Source of the DNA: Maridesulfovibrio sp.
GTDB taxonomy: Bacteria; Desulfobacterota; Desulfovibrionia; Desulfovibrionales; Desulfovibrionaceae
Reading direction: 5' to 3'
Length of the DNA: 64,000 nt
Assembly: GCF_963677005.1 (NCBI RefSeq)
Contig: NZ_OY781616.1
Location: 496,001 to 560,000, forward strand
The notes beneath the pieces are model-generated. The model did not search any database, was not told where the DNA came from, and worked only from the letters and a program-made list of their open reading frames with translations. Below, in pieces: positions 16,501 through 25,015 of this stretch. Within the stretch, counting starts at the first letter, position 1. Every line of letters starts with the position of its first letter. A program made the position numbers and the translations under genes.

Positions 16501-18276
16501 ATGATATTTCAACCGAATAAAACTTCCGAGAGTAGCCCTATGCAGCTTGAGTTGCTCCAGCAGATTCTTAATTGTGTCAGCTATGCTATTGTAGTGGTCG
16601 ATAAGGACTGTACTGTAATAAGCATGAACAATGTTGCGCTTGAATTCCTGAAACGCCGGGACCGTGCAACAAGTATAGGTATTGAGGTAAAGGAGATACT
16701 GCCTATCGCGACACCGTTTATACGTAAAGGGCTTGTCTCCGCTGAATTCCGCAGGGGAGAGGGCAGGATCGTCAAGAAGGGGCGGGAACTCTTTTTCGAG
16801 ATAACTCCGCTGATGGTCAAGGGCGAGCTTGAGGGTGCGGTGGTCAGTCTGCAGAAGCCTTCCAGATATGAGGAGCTGGCGGTCGAGCTGAGTTCCTTTC
16901 AGGAAATGGCCATTACGCTGCAGGCTATTTTCGACTCTTCCAGCGACGGTATCTGGGTTACAAGCGGCGATGGCGTTGTTACGCAGATAAACAGGGCTTC
17001 CGAGCAGTTGAACGGGGTAAAGGCCTCCCGGATTGTCGGAAAGAGTATCAGTGAGGTGGTCGTTACCGGCATGGTTGACGTTTCCGTTTCTCTGGAAGTT
17101 TTGGAGAAAAAGCATCAGGTCAGCATGATCCAGAATATTGCCAAGACTGGACGACAGCTGCTTTGTACCGGAACTCCGGTTTTCGATGCCAGCGGCAGTC
17201 TTTCCATGGTCGTGGTCAATGAAAGAGACGTTACCGAACTGCTTGATCTGCGTGAGCACCTGAAGACTGCACGGGAAATTACCGAGAAGGCCCGAAAGGA
17301 AATAACGAACCTGAACATGCTGGAGTTGGAACAGGGGGCCTTTATTGCCGAGAGCAAATCCATCAACCGGCTGCTGGTCAGCGCTTTGAAACTGGCTCAG
17401 CTGGAGGTTTCAGGCATACTTCTTCTGGGCGAGTCCGGTACCGGTAAATCAATGCTGGCAAAGCTGCTTCACCAGCGCAGTCCCCGGTCTTCCGGACCGT
17501 TTCTGGCTATCAACTGCGCTGCCGTGCCGGAGCAGCTTTTCGAGGCAGAACTGTTCGGCTATGAGAAAGGGGCTTTTACAGGAGCACGGGAAACCGGCAA
17601 GGCCGGTCTGCTGGCTCTGGCTGACGGCGGAACTTTTTTTCTTGATGAAGTCGGCGAGATGTCTCCTTCCATCCAGGCCAAGCTTCTGAAGTGTATCGAC
17701 GAGAAGGAATTCACCCCTCTGGGCGGTTCAACTCCCAAAAAGATCAACTGCGTGATAATCGCCGCTACCAATAAGAATCTGGAGGATCTGGTCCGAAAAC
17801 GCCAGTTCCGCAAGGACCTGTATTATCGCCTCAATGTCTTCACGCTTACCATTCCTCCGCTGCGCGAAAGGGCGGAAGATATTTTTGCTTTGGCCACATC
17901 TTTTCTGAATAAATACAATGAGCGTTACGATACATTCAAAACACTTTCTCCCAAGAGTTTGAGAATACTGCAGAATTACTCCTTTCCCGGTAATATCAGG
18001 GAGCTGGACAGCCTGATAAAGAAGGGGGTTGCAGTTGCCGAGGGTGAACTGCTGGACAGTTATCTTGAGCAGAGTCTTCTGGGCGTGGAGGAAAGCGAGG
18101 CCGTGTTTACCAAGGGTATGTCCTTGAACGAGGCTTTGGATAAAGTTGAGAAGGAAATGCTTGTGGAAGCCCGTAAAGCCTGCCTCACGACACGGGATAT
18201 GGCTGAGTATCTCAAAATAAGTCAGCCTTCAGTCGTACGCAAACTCAAAAAACATGGCTTGGGTAGTTCTTCCTGA
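16501..18276 (+). CDS. PAS-containing sigma-54-dependent transcriptional activator (TyrR/RocR type)
   Basis: A 591-residue enhancer-binding protein. It carries two PAS-like sensor domains (about 15-115 and 135-245), then an AAA+ domain with Walker A GESGTGKS at about 310, the sigma-54 contact loop GAFTGA at about 357, GGTFFLDEVGEM Walker B and an RLNVFTLTIPPLRER sensor region, then a TyrR-like helix-turn-helix (TTRDMAEYLKISQPSVVRKLKKHGL). The PAS domains may bind a small ligand. The start is unsure: ATG 16501 has no clear ribosome site and ATG 16540 is possible. Three matching palindromes directly downstream and a sigma-54 promoter before the aminotransferase make it the likely regulator of that cluster. 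Confidence 0.88.
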   Translation: MIFQPNKTSESSPMQLELLQQILNCVSYAIVVVDKDCTVISMNNVALEFLKRRDRATSIGIEVKEILPIATPFIRKGLVSAEFRRGEGRIVKKGRELFFEITPLMVKGELEGAVVSLQKPSRYEELAVELSSFQEMAITLQAIFDSSSDGIWVTSGDGVVTQINRASEQLNGVKASRIVGKSISEVVVTGMVDVSVSLEVLEKKHQVSMIQNIAKTGRQLLCTGTPVFDASGSLSMVVVNERDVTELLDLREHLKTAREITEKARKEITNLNMLELEQGAFIAESKSINRLLVSALKLAQLEVSGILLLGESGTGKSMLAKLLHQRSPRSSGPFLAINCAAVPEQLFEAELFGYEKGAFTGARETGKAGLLALADGGTFFLDEVGEMSPSIQAKLLKCIDEKEFTPLGGSTPKKINCVIIAATNKNLEDLVRKRQFRKDLYYRLNVFTLTIPPLRERAEDIFALATSFLNKYNERYDTFKTLSPKSLRILQNYSFPGNIRELDSLIKKGVAVAEGELLDSYLEQSLLGVEESEAVFTKGMSLNEALDKVEKEMLVEARKACLTTRDMAEYLKISQPSVVRKLKKHGLGSSS

Positions 18277-18301
18277 TCTTGATTCAAATATGAATCAAGA
18301 T
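18276..18301. promoter_or_regulatory. activator binding site 1
   Basis: A perfect palindrome with 11-base arms around AATA; its core is TTGATTCA-N4-TGAATCAA. It overlaps the last base of the activator gene and lies about 245 bases upstream of the sigma-54 promoter. It has the same core as sites 2 and 3. Confidence 0.7.
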
Positions 18302-18398
18302 GTCATAATTGCCTAATTTGTTAAGATCCTGATTCTCTCTGCGTTGCGCAATGATTGTTTTTTGCTTTTTTAGTGAAAATCTGTTTTGGTAATCAATC

Positions 18399-18418
18399 TT
18401 GATTCATTTGTGAATCGG
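18399..18418. promoter_or_regulatory. activator binding site 2
   Basis: TTGATTCA-N4-TGAATCGG, an inverted repeat with 6-7 matching bases per arm and the same core as site 1. It is centred about 120 bases downstream of site 1 and 52 upstream of site 3. Confidence 0.65.
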
Positions 18419-18450
18419 AAAACAGGTAAAAACAGCCTTTAAAAGTCTTT

Positions 18451-18470
18451 GTGATTCATAAATGAATCAA
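18451..18470. promoter_or_regulatory. activator binding site 3
   Basis: GTGATTCA-N4-TGAATCAA. Its centre lies about 70 bases upstream of the -24 element, a usual distance for an enhancer used by a sigma-54 activator. Confidence 0.68.
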
Positions 18471-18531
18471 AAACCAATAAATTCGAGAATATATTATCAC
18501 TAACTAATTGTTTTTACGTGGTTATTTCATG

Positions 18532-18546
18532 TGGCATGGAAAGTGC
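18532..18546 (+). promoter_or_regulatory. sigma-54 promoter of the aminotransferase cluster
   Basis: TGGCATGGAAAGTGC fits the -24/-12 consensus (TGGCAC-N5-TTGC) with GG and GC at the correct 10-base spacing. Transcription would begin near 18558, 25 bases before the aminotransferase ATG. Together with the three upstream palindromes it forms a complete sigma-54 control region. Confidence 0.72.
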
Positions 18547-18582
18547 TTTATTGTTGCAAACACAAAAAAGGACGGAATACAC

Positions 18583-19878
18583 ATGAGTAAATCAGACAAA
18601 CTGCTTGAAAGAAGAAACAAGGCAGTGGCTCTGGGGGTAGGTAACCTGGGACCGGTATTTGCAGAATGCGCCTCAAACTCTACTATTACTGACGTTGACG
18701 GTCAGGAATACATAGACTTTGTCGGCGGAATCGGCGTTAACAACGTCGGGCACTGTAATGAAAAGGTTGTCGCGGCTATCAAGGAACAGGCTGAAAAGCT
18801 TGTGCATTCCTGTTTTCATATTGCCATGTACGAACCTTACATCGCGCTGGCCGAAAAGTTGATTGAGATCGCGCCCGGTGATTTCGAGAAAAAGGCTGTC
18901 TTGCTTAACAGCGGGGCGGAAGCCGTTGAAAACGCAGTCAAGATCGCGCGTCTGGCCAGCGGAAAAAGCGGGATCGTTGTTTATGAGGGCGGGTTCCACG
19001 GACGTACCCTGCTGACCATGAGCATGACCAGCAAGGTCAAGCCCTACAAGTTCCGGTTCGGTCCTTATGCTCCCGAAATTTACAGAATTCCTTATCCTTA
19101 TTGCTATCGCTGTCCTTACGGCAAGGAATATCCTTCCTGCGACATTTTTTGCGCCGAGCAGTTCAAGAACTGGTTCATCGGCAATGCCGCCCCGGAAAAT
19201 ATCGCCGCGCTTGTTGCGGAACCCATAGCCGGGGAAGGCGGATTCCTCACTCCTCCGCCGGAGTACTTCCCCAGGATGAAGGAAATCTGCGCCGAGAACG
19301 GTATCTATTTTGTCGCCGATGAAATTCAGTCCGGAGGCGGGCGTACCGGAAAGATGTGCGCTATCGAGCACTGGGGCGTTGAGCCCGATCTCATGACCAT
19401 GGCCAAAAGTATCGGCGGCGGAATGCCTATCTCCGCTGTTGTGGGTCGGAAAGAGATCATGGACGCCGTCCATCCCGGAGGACTGGGCGGAACCTACGGC
19501 GGGAACCCTGTTTCCTGCGCCGCAGCCCTTGCCGCTCTGGAATCACTCGAAGACGGAATTCTGGAACAGGGAGCCGCTCTGGGCGAAAAGCTCAAGGAAA
19601 CCTTCCTGCTCTGGAAAGAAAAGTATTCCATTATCGGTGAAGTACGCGGACTGGGTGCGATGATTGCCATCGAGATCGTTTCCGACAAGGAAAGCAAAAA
19701 GCCGGCTGCGGACATCACCAAGAAGATTGTCGGTGATGTTCTGAAGAAGAACCTTCTGCTGCTCGCCTGCGGTAACTACGGAAACGTGCTCAGAGTGCTT
19801 GTTCCGCTGACCATAGATGACGAGACCCTTGAAAAAGGTGTGGCGATTCTTGAAGAGGCCATTGCTTCGTATTGTTAG
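18583..19878 (+). CDS. gabT: 4-aminobutyrate-type aminotransferase (class III PLP)
   Basis: A 431-residue class III aminotransferase. It shows NSGAEAVENAVKIAR, GGFHGRT, the PLP-phosphate and pyrimidine segment DEIQSGGGRTGKM, and the Schiff-base lysine in TMAKSIGGGMP. A cysteine-rich insert (YCYRCPYGKEYPSC) is like that of anaerobe GABA/ornithine-type enzymes. The expected reaction is GABA plus 2-oxoglutarate to succinate semialdehyde plus glutamate; other omega-amino acids (5-aminovalerate, beta-alanine) are possible. The ATG at 18583 is chosen since it lies just past the sigma-54 promoter; an upstream in-frame start would precede the promoter. A semialdehyde dehydrogenase gene downstream supports the assignment. 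Confidence 0.85.
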   Translation: MSKSDKLLERRNKAVALGVGNLGPVFAECASNSTITDVDGQEYIDFVGGIGVNNVGHCNEKVVAAIKEQAEKLVHSCFHIAMYEPYIALAEKLIEIAPGDFEKKAVLLNSGAEAVENAVKIARLASGKSGIVVYEGGFHGRTLLTMSMTSKVKPYKFRFGPYAPEIYRIPYPYCYRCPYGKEYPSCDIFCAEQFKNWFIGNAAPENIAALVAEPIAGEGGFLTPPPEYFPRMKEICAENGIYFVADEIQSGGGRTGKMCAIEHWGVEPDLMTMAKSIGGGMPISAVVGRKEIMDAVHPGGLGGTYGGNPVSCAAALAALESLEDGILEQGAALGEKLKETFLLWKEKYSIIGEVRGLGAMIAIEIVSDKESKKPAADITKKIVGDVLKKNLLLLACGNYGNVLRVLVPLTIDDETLEKGVAILEEAIASYC

Positions 19879-19910
19879 TACGTAATTGTTTATATCAACT
19901 TAATGACATT

Positions 19911-20008
19911 TTGCCATGCAAAGTGGCGAAGCCGTATTAAAAAAGTTTGGGAATCTTAAACCCTTTTCAAAGGGTTTAAGGCCCCCGGCAGGGTCGCCGA
20001 AGGCCTTT
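19911..20008 (+). repeat. composite intergenic repeat, copy D
   Basis: It begins TTTGCCATGCAAAGTGGCGA and carries AAACCCTTTT/AAAGGGTTT and GGCCCCCGGCAGGG...CCGAAGGCC stem parts. It is closely similar to 38554-38652 and to 48147-48342 without its insert. It lies between the aminotransferase and the transporter genes and may end or weaken read-through. Confidence 0.75.
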
Positions 20009-20100
20009 TCTGACTAGGTATTTGCCGGTCATTTATACAGAGTATCGACAAGCAGAATTCTCTGCTCAACATAAACCATAAACCAGACGAGGAGAAAAAT

Positions 20101-21339
20101 ATGAAATTCTTCAACTCAGTAGTCGGCGCAGTTATGTTCTGTGCACTGGTCTTGGGTTTCAGTTCTTTCGCCCTTGCGGCGGACACCGTCAAGGTTGGTA
20201 ACATTCTTCCGCTTTCGGGCCCTTCCGCAGCGGTGGGCCAGCAGGGTAAACAGGCAAGGGAAATGGCCGTTGAGGAAATCAACGCTGCCGGGGGTATCAA
20301 ATCTCTGGGCGGGGCAAAGCTTGAAATGCTTTATGCCGACTCCAAGAGCGACCCCAACGTAGGTGTTACCGAAGCCGAGCGCTTCATCAACACTGAAAAG
20401 GTCAACGTGCTTACAGGCTGCTGGAACTCCGGCGTTACCTATCCTGCAAGCGCCGTTGCCGAGCGTTACGGCATTCCTTTCATTGTTCCGGTTTCTGTAA
20501 GGGACACCATCACCGAACGCGGCTTTAAGAATGTGTTCCGCATCGCTGCCAAGGATTCCTGGTGGGCTCGTGACCAGTTTGCATTCCTCAAGGATATGTC
20601 CAAGGAATTCAATACCGAACTCAAGACAGTGGCCATGGTCTATGAAAACGGCGACTGGGGCACCGGCCTTGCTGCACAGTGGAAAAAACTTATTGAAAAA
20701 GACGGATACAAGGTCGTTCTTGACGAACCGTATCCCTCCAGCGCCACCGATCTGACTCCGGTTATCAACAAGATCCGCCGTGCCAGACCCGATGTGCTCC
20801 TGCTCGTTTCAAACGCTGCCGACGCAATTCTTCTGACCAACACCATGGCCAACTACCGTGTACGTCCCAAAGTTATCCTCGGAACCGGCGGCGGCCATGC
20901 CGACCCGACCTTCCTGAGCGGAACCGGTGACAACGCCCGTTACATCTTCGATATCGTTGAGTGGGAAACCGACGTCAACAAGCCCGGAGTCAAGGAAACC
21001 AACGAAAAATACAAAGCCAAGTACGGCAACAACCTTACCGGTGAAGCCGTTGATGCTTACGTATCCGTATATGTTCTGGCTGACGCTCTTGAAAGGGCCG
21101 GTTCCACCGATCCTGCCAAGCTTCGCGAGGCTCTGGCCGCAACCGACCTGAAAACAGGTCCTGCCGCCATTGTTTCCTACGATGCCATCGAGTTCGATGA
21201 GACCGGGCAGAACAAGCACGCTTCTCCTGTAATCGTACAGGTCAACGACATAGGCAAGGGACTTGAGCGCATCACCATCTGGCCCAAGTCCGCACGCCGT
21301 TCCGGCTATACCCCCGTCTTCCCCATTCCCAAAAAGTAG
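20101..21339 (+). CDS. ABC importer periplasmic substrate-binding protein (LivJ/LivK type)
   Basis: A 412-residue type I periplasmic binding protein with a signal peptide ending at FALAA. Typical elements are GNILPLSGPSAAVGQQGKQA, AEEINAAGG-like, VNVLTGCWNSGVTYPASAVAERYGIPFI and DWGTGLAAQWKKLIE. It captures an amino acid for the LivHMGF-type importer encoded next. Since it sits between aminotransferase and dehydrogenase genes, the likely ligand is the amino acid degraded here, such as GABA, not leucine. AGGAG precedes the ATG. Confidence 0.85.
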   Translation: MKFFNSVVGAVMFCALVLGFSSFALAADTVKVGNILPLSGPSAAVGQQGKQAREMAVEEINAAGGIKSLGGAKLEMLYADSKSDPNVGVTEAERFINTEKVNVLTGCWNSGVTYPASAVAERYGIPFIVPVSVRDTITERGFKNVFRIAAKDSWWARDQFAFLKDMSKEFNTELKTVAMVYENGDWGTGLAAQWKKLIEKDGYKVVLDEPYPSSATDLTPVINKIRRARPDVLLLVSNAADAILLTNTMANYRVRPKVILGTGGGHADPTFLSGTGDNARYIFDIVEWETDVNKPGVKETNEKYKAKYGNNLTGEAVDAYVSVYVLADALERAGSTDPAKLREALAATDLKTGPAAIVSYDAIEFDETGQNKHASPVIVQVNDIGKGLERITIWPKSARRSGYTPVFPIPKK

Positions 21340-21423
21340 TAACAACCGCGGAGCGGGCCAAGTGTCCGCTCCGCAATAGAAACCGGTCCCTCCAATCAAA
21401 TAATCAATCCACTGGCGGTTTTT

Positions 21424-22317
21424 ATGGATTTTGTATTTATCTTACAGGACATTATCAGCGGAATCCTCATGGGCTCCATCTACGGTCTGATCGCTCTGGG
21501 GCTGACCCTTGTCTTCGGTGTGCTCAAGGTTATCAACTTCGCTCACGGATCATTCCTGATGGTGGGCATGTATGTATCCTACTGGGCCGTAGCCCTGACC
21601 GGGCTGCACCCCTATCTGGCCCTGTGCATAGTTGTTCCTGTCATGTTCTTTTTCGGCTATTACCTGCAGAATTTCCTGATCAAGCCCATCTTTGTGGCCG
21701 AGAAGGATGTTCGCGAACCTACCACAGTCATCATCGTGACCACCGGGGTCTGGTACATGCTTGATAACCTGACCCTACTCCTCTTCGGTCCCGACTACAG
21801 AGCACTGGCCCCCAACCCCCTGAAAGGGCAGATGCTGGAATTCGGGGAGATATTCATCTCCGTGCCCAAACTGTGCGGATTCCTTATTTCAATCGGAACC
21901 GCCGTTGCTCTCTACATTTTTCTGCAGAAGACCCGTACAGGACGTGCCATCAGGGCAACCAGCCTTGATCGTGACGCGGCCTCGCTCATGGGCATCAACC
22001 AGTGGAAGATTTTCAATGTGGCTTTCGGTATAGGCACCGCCATTGCCGGGATTTCCGGAGTCGTGCTCACCCCGTTCTACAATGTTTATCCCACTGTAGG
22101 CGTGCCGTTCGATGTCAAATCCTTTGTCATTGTGGTTCTCGGCGGGCTGGGGTCCATTCCCGGCGCCATCATCGGCGGCATCATCATCGGACTCATTGAA
22201 TCCATCGGCCCCATGTTCATGACCTCCACCTGGACCGAAGCGATTGTCTACATGCTCTTTCTGCTGGTGCTCTTTGTTAAACCGTCCGGCCTGTTCGGTC
22301 AGAAATACGATTGGTAG
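21424..22317 (+). CDS. livH: branched-chain-type amino acid ABC importer, permease LivH type
   Basis: A 297-residue permease with about eight hydrophobic helices. Family sequences are YGLIALGLTLVFGVLKVINFAHGSFLMVG near the N-terminus, GRAIRATSLDRDAASLMGIN (cytoplasmic coupling loop) and SFVIVVLGGLGSIPGAIIGG. It forms the translocation pore with the LivM-type subunit. livM follows 7 bases after its stop. Confidence 0.9.
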   Translation: MDFVFILQDIISGILMGSIYGLIALGLTLVFGVLKVINFAHGSFLMVGMYVSYWAVALTGLHPYLALCIVVPVMFFFGYYLQNFLIKPIFVAEKDVREPTTVIIVTTGVWYMLDNLTLLLFGPDYRALAPNPLKGQMLEFGEIFISVPKLCGFLISIGTAVALYIFLQKTRTGRAIRATSLDRDAASLMGINQWKIFNVAFGIGTAIAGISGVVLTPFYNVYPTVGVPFDVKSFVIVVLGGLGSIPGAIIGGIIIGLIESIGPMFMTSTWTEAIVYMLFLLVLFVKPSGLFGQKYDW

Positions 22318-22324
22318 GAATAAT

Positions 22325-23362
22325 ATGACTGAGAAAACCATCAAAAAATACTGTCTGGCCGGTGTGGTGCTTTTTGCCTTTGCCATGCCTCTCTTTGTTC
22401 ACAGCCCGACTTACCTGCATATTTCGATCATGCTGCTGCTTTTTGCCTACATGACCACAACCTGGAACTTTGTGGGCGGATTCGCGGGCGTACTGCCGCT
22501 GGGACATTCCGTTTTCGTCGGCATCGGCGCATATACTTCCACTGTTCTCTGGTTGCAGTATTCCATTTCTCCATGGATAGGTATGCTTGTAGGTGGAGTC
22601 GTCTCCGGCATTGTCGGCTTCCTCATCGGCAAACCCACGCTGAAAATGCGCGGGGCCTATTTTGCACTTTCCACCATGGCCTTTGTGGAAGGAGTCAGGG
22701 TAGTGGTTGAAAACCTGACCTATATCGGCCCCTTCAAGCTCAACGGGCCCCGAGGTCTGAACATTCCGCCCCTCCCCGGCGGAGAGGGCAGTTTTACCGC
22801 CTTTCAGTTCGCCTCCAAGGAACCGTATTATTACATCATCCTGACCATGCTTATCGCCGTGCTGGCCCTTACCTGGTACGTGTCCCGCTCCAAGATGGGA
22901 TACTACCTCATCGCGGGCGGTGAAGAGCCGGAAGCTGCCGAGGCCCTTGGCATCAATGTTTCCAAGTACAAGGTCCGGGCCATGGTCCTGAGTGCTTTTC
23001 TTACCTCGCTGGCCGGAACCTTTCTGGCCCAGCTGACCCTGTTCATTTATCCGAAATCCGTGCTTACTCTGGACCTTTCCTTTGAACTGGCCTTTATCGC
23101 CCTTATCGGCGGGCGCGGCTCCATCGCCGGTCCGGTTGTGGGTGCATTGCTGCTGCGTCCGGTCAGTGAATTCAGCCGCATTTACCTGAGTGACTCCCTG
23201 CCGGGTATGCACCTGATTCTTTTCGGAGCCATTCTCGTGGTGGTTATGCTGCTTCAGCCCAGCGGGCTTACCGCGCCTCTTACGGCCAAGTTCAACGCAC
23301 TGGTCAGCAGATTCGCATCTGACGGCAACAAAAATACGGAGACCAGCGATGAGTATGCTTAG
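22325..23362 (+). CDS. livM: branched-chain-type amino acid ABC importer, permease LivM type
   Basis: A 345-residue second permease. The family pattern is NFVGGFAGVLPLGHSVFVGIGAY, a GRPTLRMRGAYFALSTMAF-like stretch (here GKPTLKMRGAYFALSTMAF), EAAEALGINVSKYKVRAMVLSAFLTSLAGT and ELAFIALIGGRGSIAGPVVGALLL. The ATG at 22325 is used because earlier in-frame starts lie within livH. Its end overlaps livG by 14 bases. Confidence 0.9.
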   Translation: MTEKTIKKYCLAGVVLFAFAMPLFVHSPTYLHISIMLLLFAYMTTTWNFVGGFAGVLPLGHSVFVGIGAYTSTVLWLQYSISPWIGMLVGGVVSGIVGFLIGKPTLKMRGAYFALSTMAFVEGVRVVVENLTYIGPFKLNGPRGLNIPPLPGGEGSFTAFQFASKEPYYYIILTMLIAVLALTWYVSRSKMGYYLIAGGEEPEAAEALGINVSKYKVRAMVLSAFLTSLAGTFLAQLTLFIYPKSVLTLDLSFELAFIALIGGRGSIAGPVVGALLLRPVSEFSRIYLSDSLPGMHLILFGAILVVVMLLQPSGLTAPLTAKFNALVSRFASDGNKNTETSDEYA

Positions 23363-24074
23363 ATTCGAAGACGTTACCATGCAGTTCGGCGGGCTGACCG
23401 CGGTCAACCAGCTTGATCTTGAAATAGGCAAAGGGCAGATACTGGGACTGATCGGTCCGAACGGAGCAGGCAAGTCCACTGTGTTCAACTGTGCGGCAGG
23501 TGTTTACAAGCCCACCATGGGCAAAATCTACTTTGACGGCGAGGATATAACCGGGGCCAGACCATGGGATCTCTGCCGCAAGGGGCTGGCCCGCACGTTC
23601 CAGATAGTGAAACCGTTCGCCTCAAAGAGCGTTTTATACAACACCACAGTGGCCGCATTCGCCACAACTTCCAGTCATGCAGAAGCCGAATCCATCGCCC
23701 TTGATGTACTCAAGGATATGCATCTCGACCACCGCAAGGACGACCTGCCCGGCTCATTGACCATTGCCGACCGCAAGCGTCTTGAAATTGCCAAGGCCAT
23801 GGCCACAAAACCCAAGCTCCTGCTTCTGGATGAGGTTATGGCCGGTCTGCGTCCTACCGAGGTGGATGAAATTATTGATGTGTTCAAAGGCATACGCGAG
23901 AGCGGGGTGACCATTTTCGTCATCGAGCACATCATGCGCGCCATCATGGCTCTTTCTGATGAACTGGCAGTCATCCATTTCGGAACCAAGATTTCGGAAG
24001 GAAAACCCGAAGAAGTAGCTCAGGATGAAAATGTGATCAAAGCGTATCTCGGAGGTGACTATGTCGCTTCTTAA
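23349..24074 (+). CDS. livG: branched-chain-type amino acid ABC importer, ATPase LivG type
   Basis: A 241-residue ABC ATPase with Walker A GPNGAGKST, the LivG-type segment GLARTFQIVKPF, Walker B LLLLDEVMAG and a histidine loop in FVIEHIM. The signature region is degenerate: where LSGGQ is expected it reads GSLTIADRKRLEIAKAM, as seen in some LivG proteins. It overlaps livM at its start and livF at its end. Confidence 0.9.
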   Translation: MSMLRFEDVTMQFGGLTAVNQLDLEIGKGQILGLIGPNGAGKSTVFNCAAGVYKPTMGKIYFDGEDITGARPWDLCRKGLARTFQIVKPFASKSVLYNTTVAAFATTSSHAEAESIALDVLKDMHLDHRKDDLPGSLTIADRKRLEIAKAMATKPKLLLLDEVMAGLRPTEVDEIIDVFKGIRESGVTIFVIEHIMRAIMALSDELAVIHFGTKISEGKPEEVAQDENVIKAYLGGDYVAS

Positions 24075-24771
24075 CATAGACAAAATCAACGTAAGTTACG
24101 GTGATGTGCAGGTCATCTTCGACCTCTCCCTGCACGTTAACGAAGGTGAGGTCGTGTCGATCATCGGCGGTAACGGCGCAGGCAAGTCCACCCTGTTGCG
24201 GACAATCTCCGGACTTTTGAAGCCCTCCGAGGGCGCGATAAGTTTTTCCGGCGCATCCATTCAGGGGGATACCCCGGAAACAATAGTCGATTCCGGTCTG
24301 ATTCATGTTCCGGAAGGGCGAAAGCTCTTTTCCCTGATGTCCGTATACGACAACCTGATTGTGGGGGCGTACTGCAAACGTGCCAAGGACCATATCGAAG
24401 AATCCCTGCAGGTCGTCTACAAGATGTTCCCGCGGCTGGAAGAGCGCAAGGACCAGCTGGCCATGACTCTTTCCGGCGGGGAGCAGCAGATGGTCGCCAT
24501 CGGACGCGGCATCATGGCCCGACCCAAGCTGATGATGCTTGACGAACCTTCCCTCGGACTTGCGCCTATTCTAATCAAGGAAATATTCGCCAATGTGCGC
24601 AAAATTGCCGATCAGGGCACAACAGTTCTGCTCGTTGAGCAGGATGTCCAGCATTCCCTCTCGCTGTCCGATAGAGGATACGTGCTCGAACACGGACGTG
24701 TAGCCATGGAAGGAAGCGCGGTCGATCTGCTAGACAATCCGCACATCAAGACGGCTTATCTGGGAATTTAG
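24061..24771 (+). CDS. livF: branched-chain-type amino acid ABC importer, ATPase LivF type
   Basis: A 236-residue ABC ATPase. Walker A is GGNGAGKST, the signature is LSGGEQQMVAIGRGIM, Walker B is LMMLDEPSLG and the H-loop equivalent is LVEQDV. The LivF hallmark VPEGRKLFSLMSVYDNL is present. A GGAGG site overlaps the end of livG 5 bases before the ATG. It completes the importer; repeat copy B follows. Confidence 0.92.
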   Translation: MSLLNIDKINVSYGDVQVIFDLSLHVNEGEVVSIIGGNGAGKSTLLRTISGLLKPSEGAISFSGASIQGDTPETIVDSGLIHVPEGRKLFSLMSVYDNLIVGAYCKRAKDHIEESLQVVYKMFPRLEERKDQLAMTLSGGEQQMVAIGRGIMARPKLMMLDEPSLGLAPILIKEIFANVRKIADQGTTVLLVEQDVQHSLSLSDRGYVLEHGRVAMEGSAVDLLDNPHIKTAYLGI

Positions 24772-24790
24772 GAAGCATTGATTAATTTAA

Positions 24791-24870
24791 CATTTGATGC
24801 GCTTCGCGCTTTTGATAATTTGATTTCGCCGCCGGCGGCCAAAGGGGATAATCCCCTTTGGAATCCTTAA
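24791..24870 (-). repeat. composite intergenic repeat, copy B
   Basis: On the minus strand it reads GGATTCCAAAGGGGATTATCC, then CCTTTGGCCGCCGGCGGCGA, then AAAAGCGCGAAGCGCATC. It is the uninterrupted form of copy A and lies between livF and the dehydrogenase gene. Confidence 0.75.
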
Positions 24871-25015
24871 TTGTTTAAAATTATAGTATTAAAAGCGATT
24901 TTCTAATCCAAATGATTTGTGGATCTAAAGCTATAATCATATCCAGATGTGGGTTTCATTAGCTTTTTTCAAAAATCAGCAGTGTATGGTTGAGGCATAT
25001 AAAAGGAGTTTTTCT

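Noticed and set aside
22277..23488. 403-residue minus-strand open frame
   Set aside because: Antisense to livM and livG; its composition (rich in His, Gly, Gln) is typical of shadow frames.
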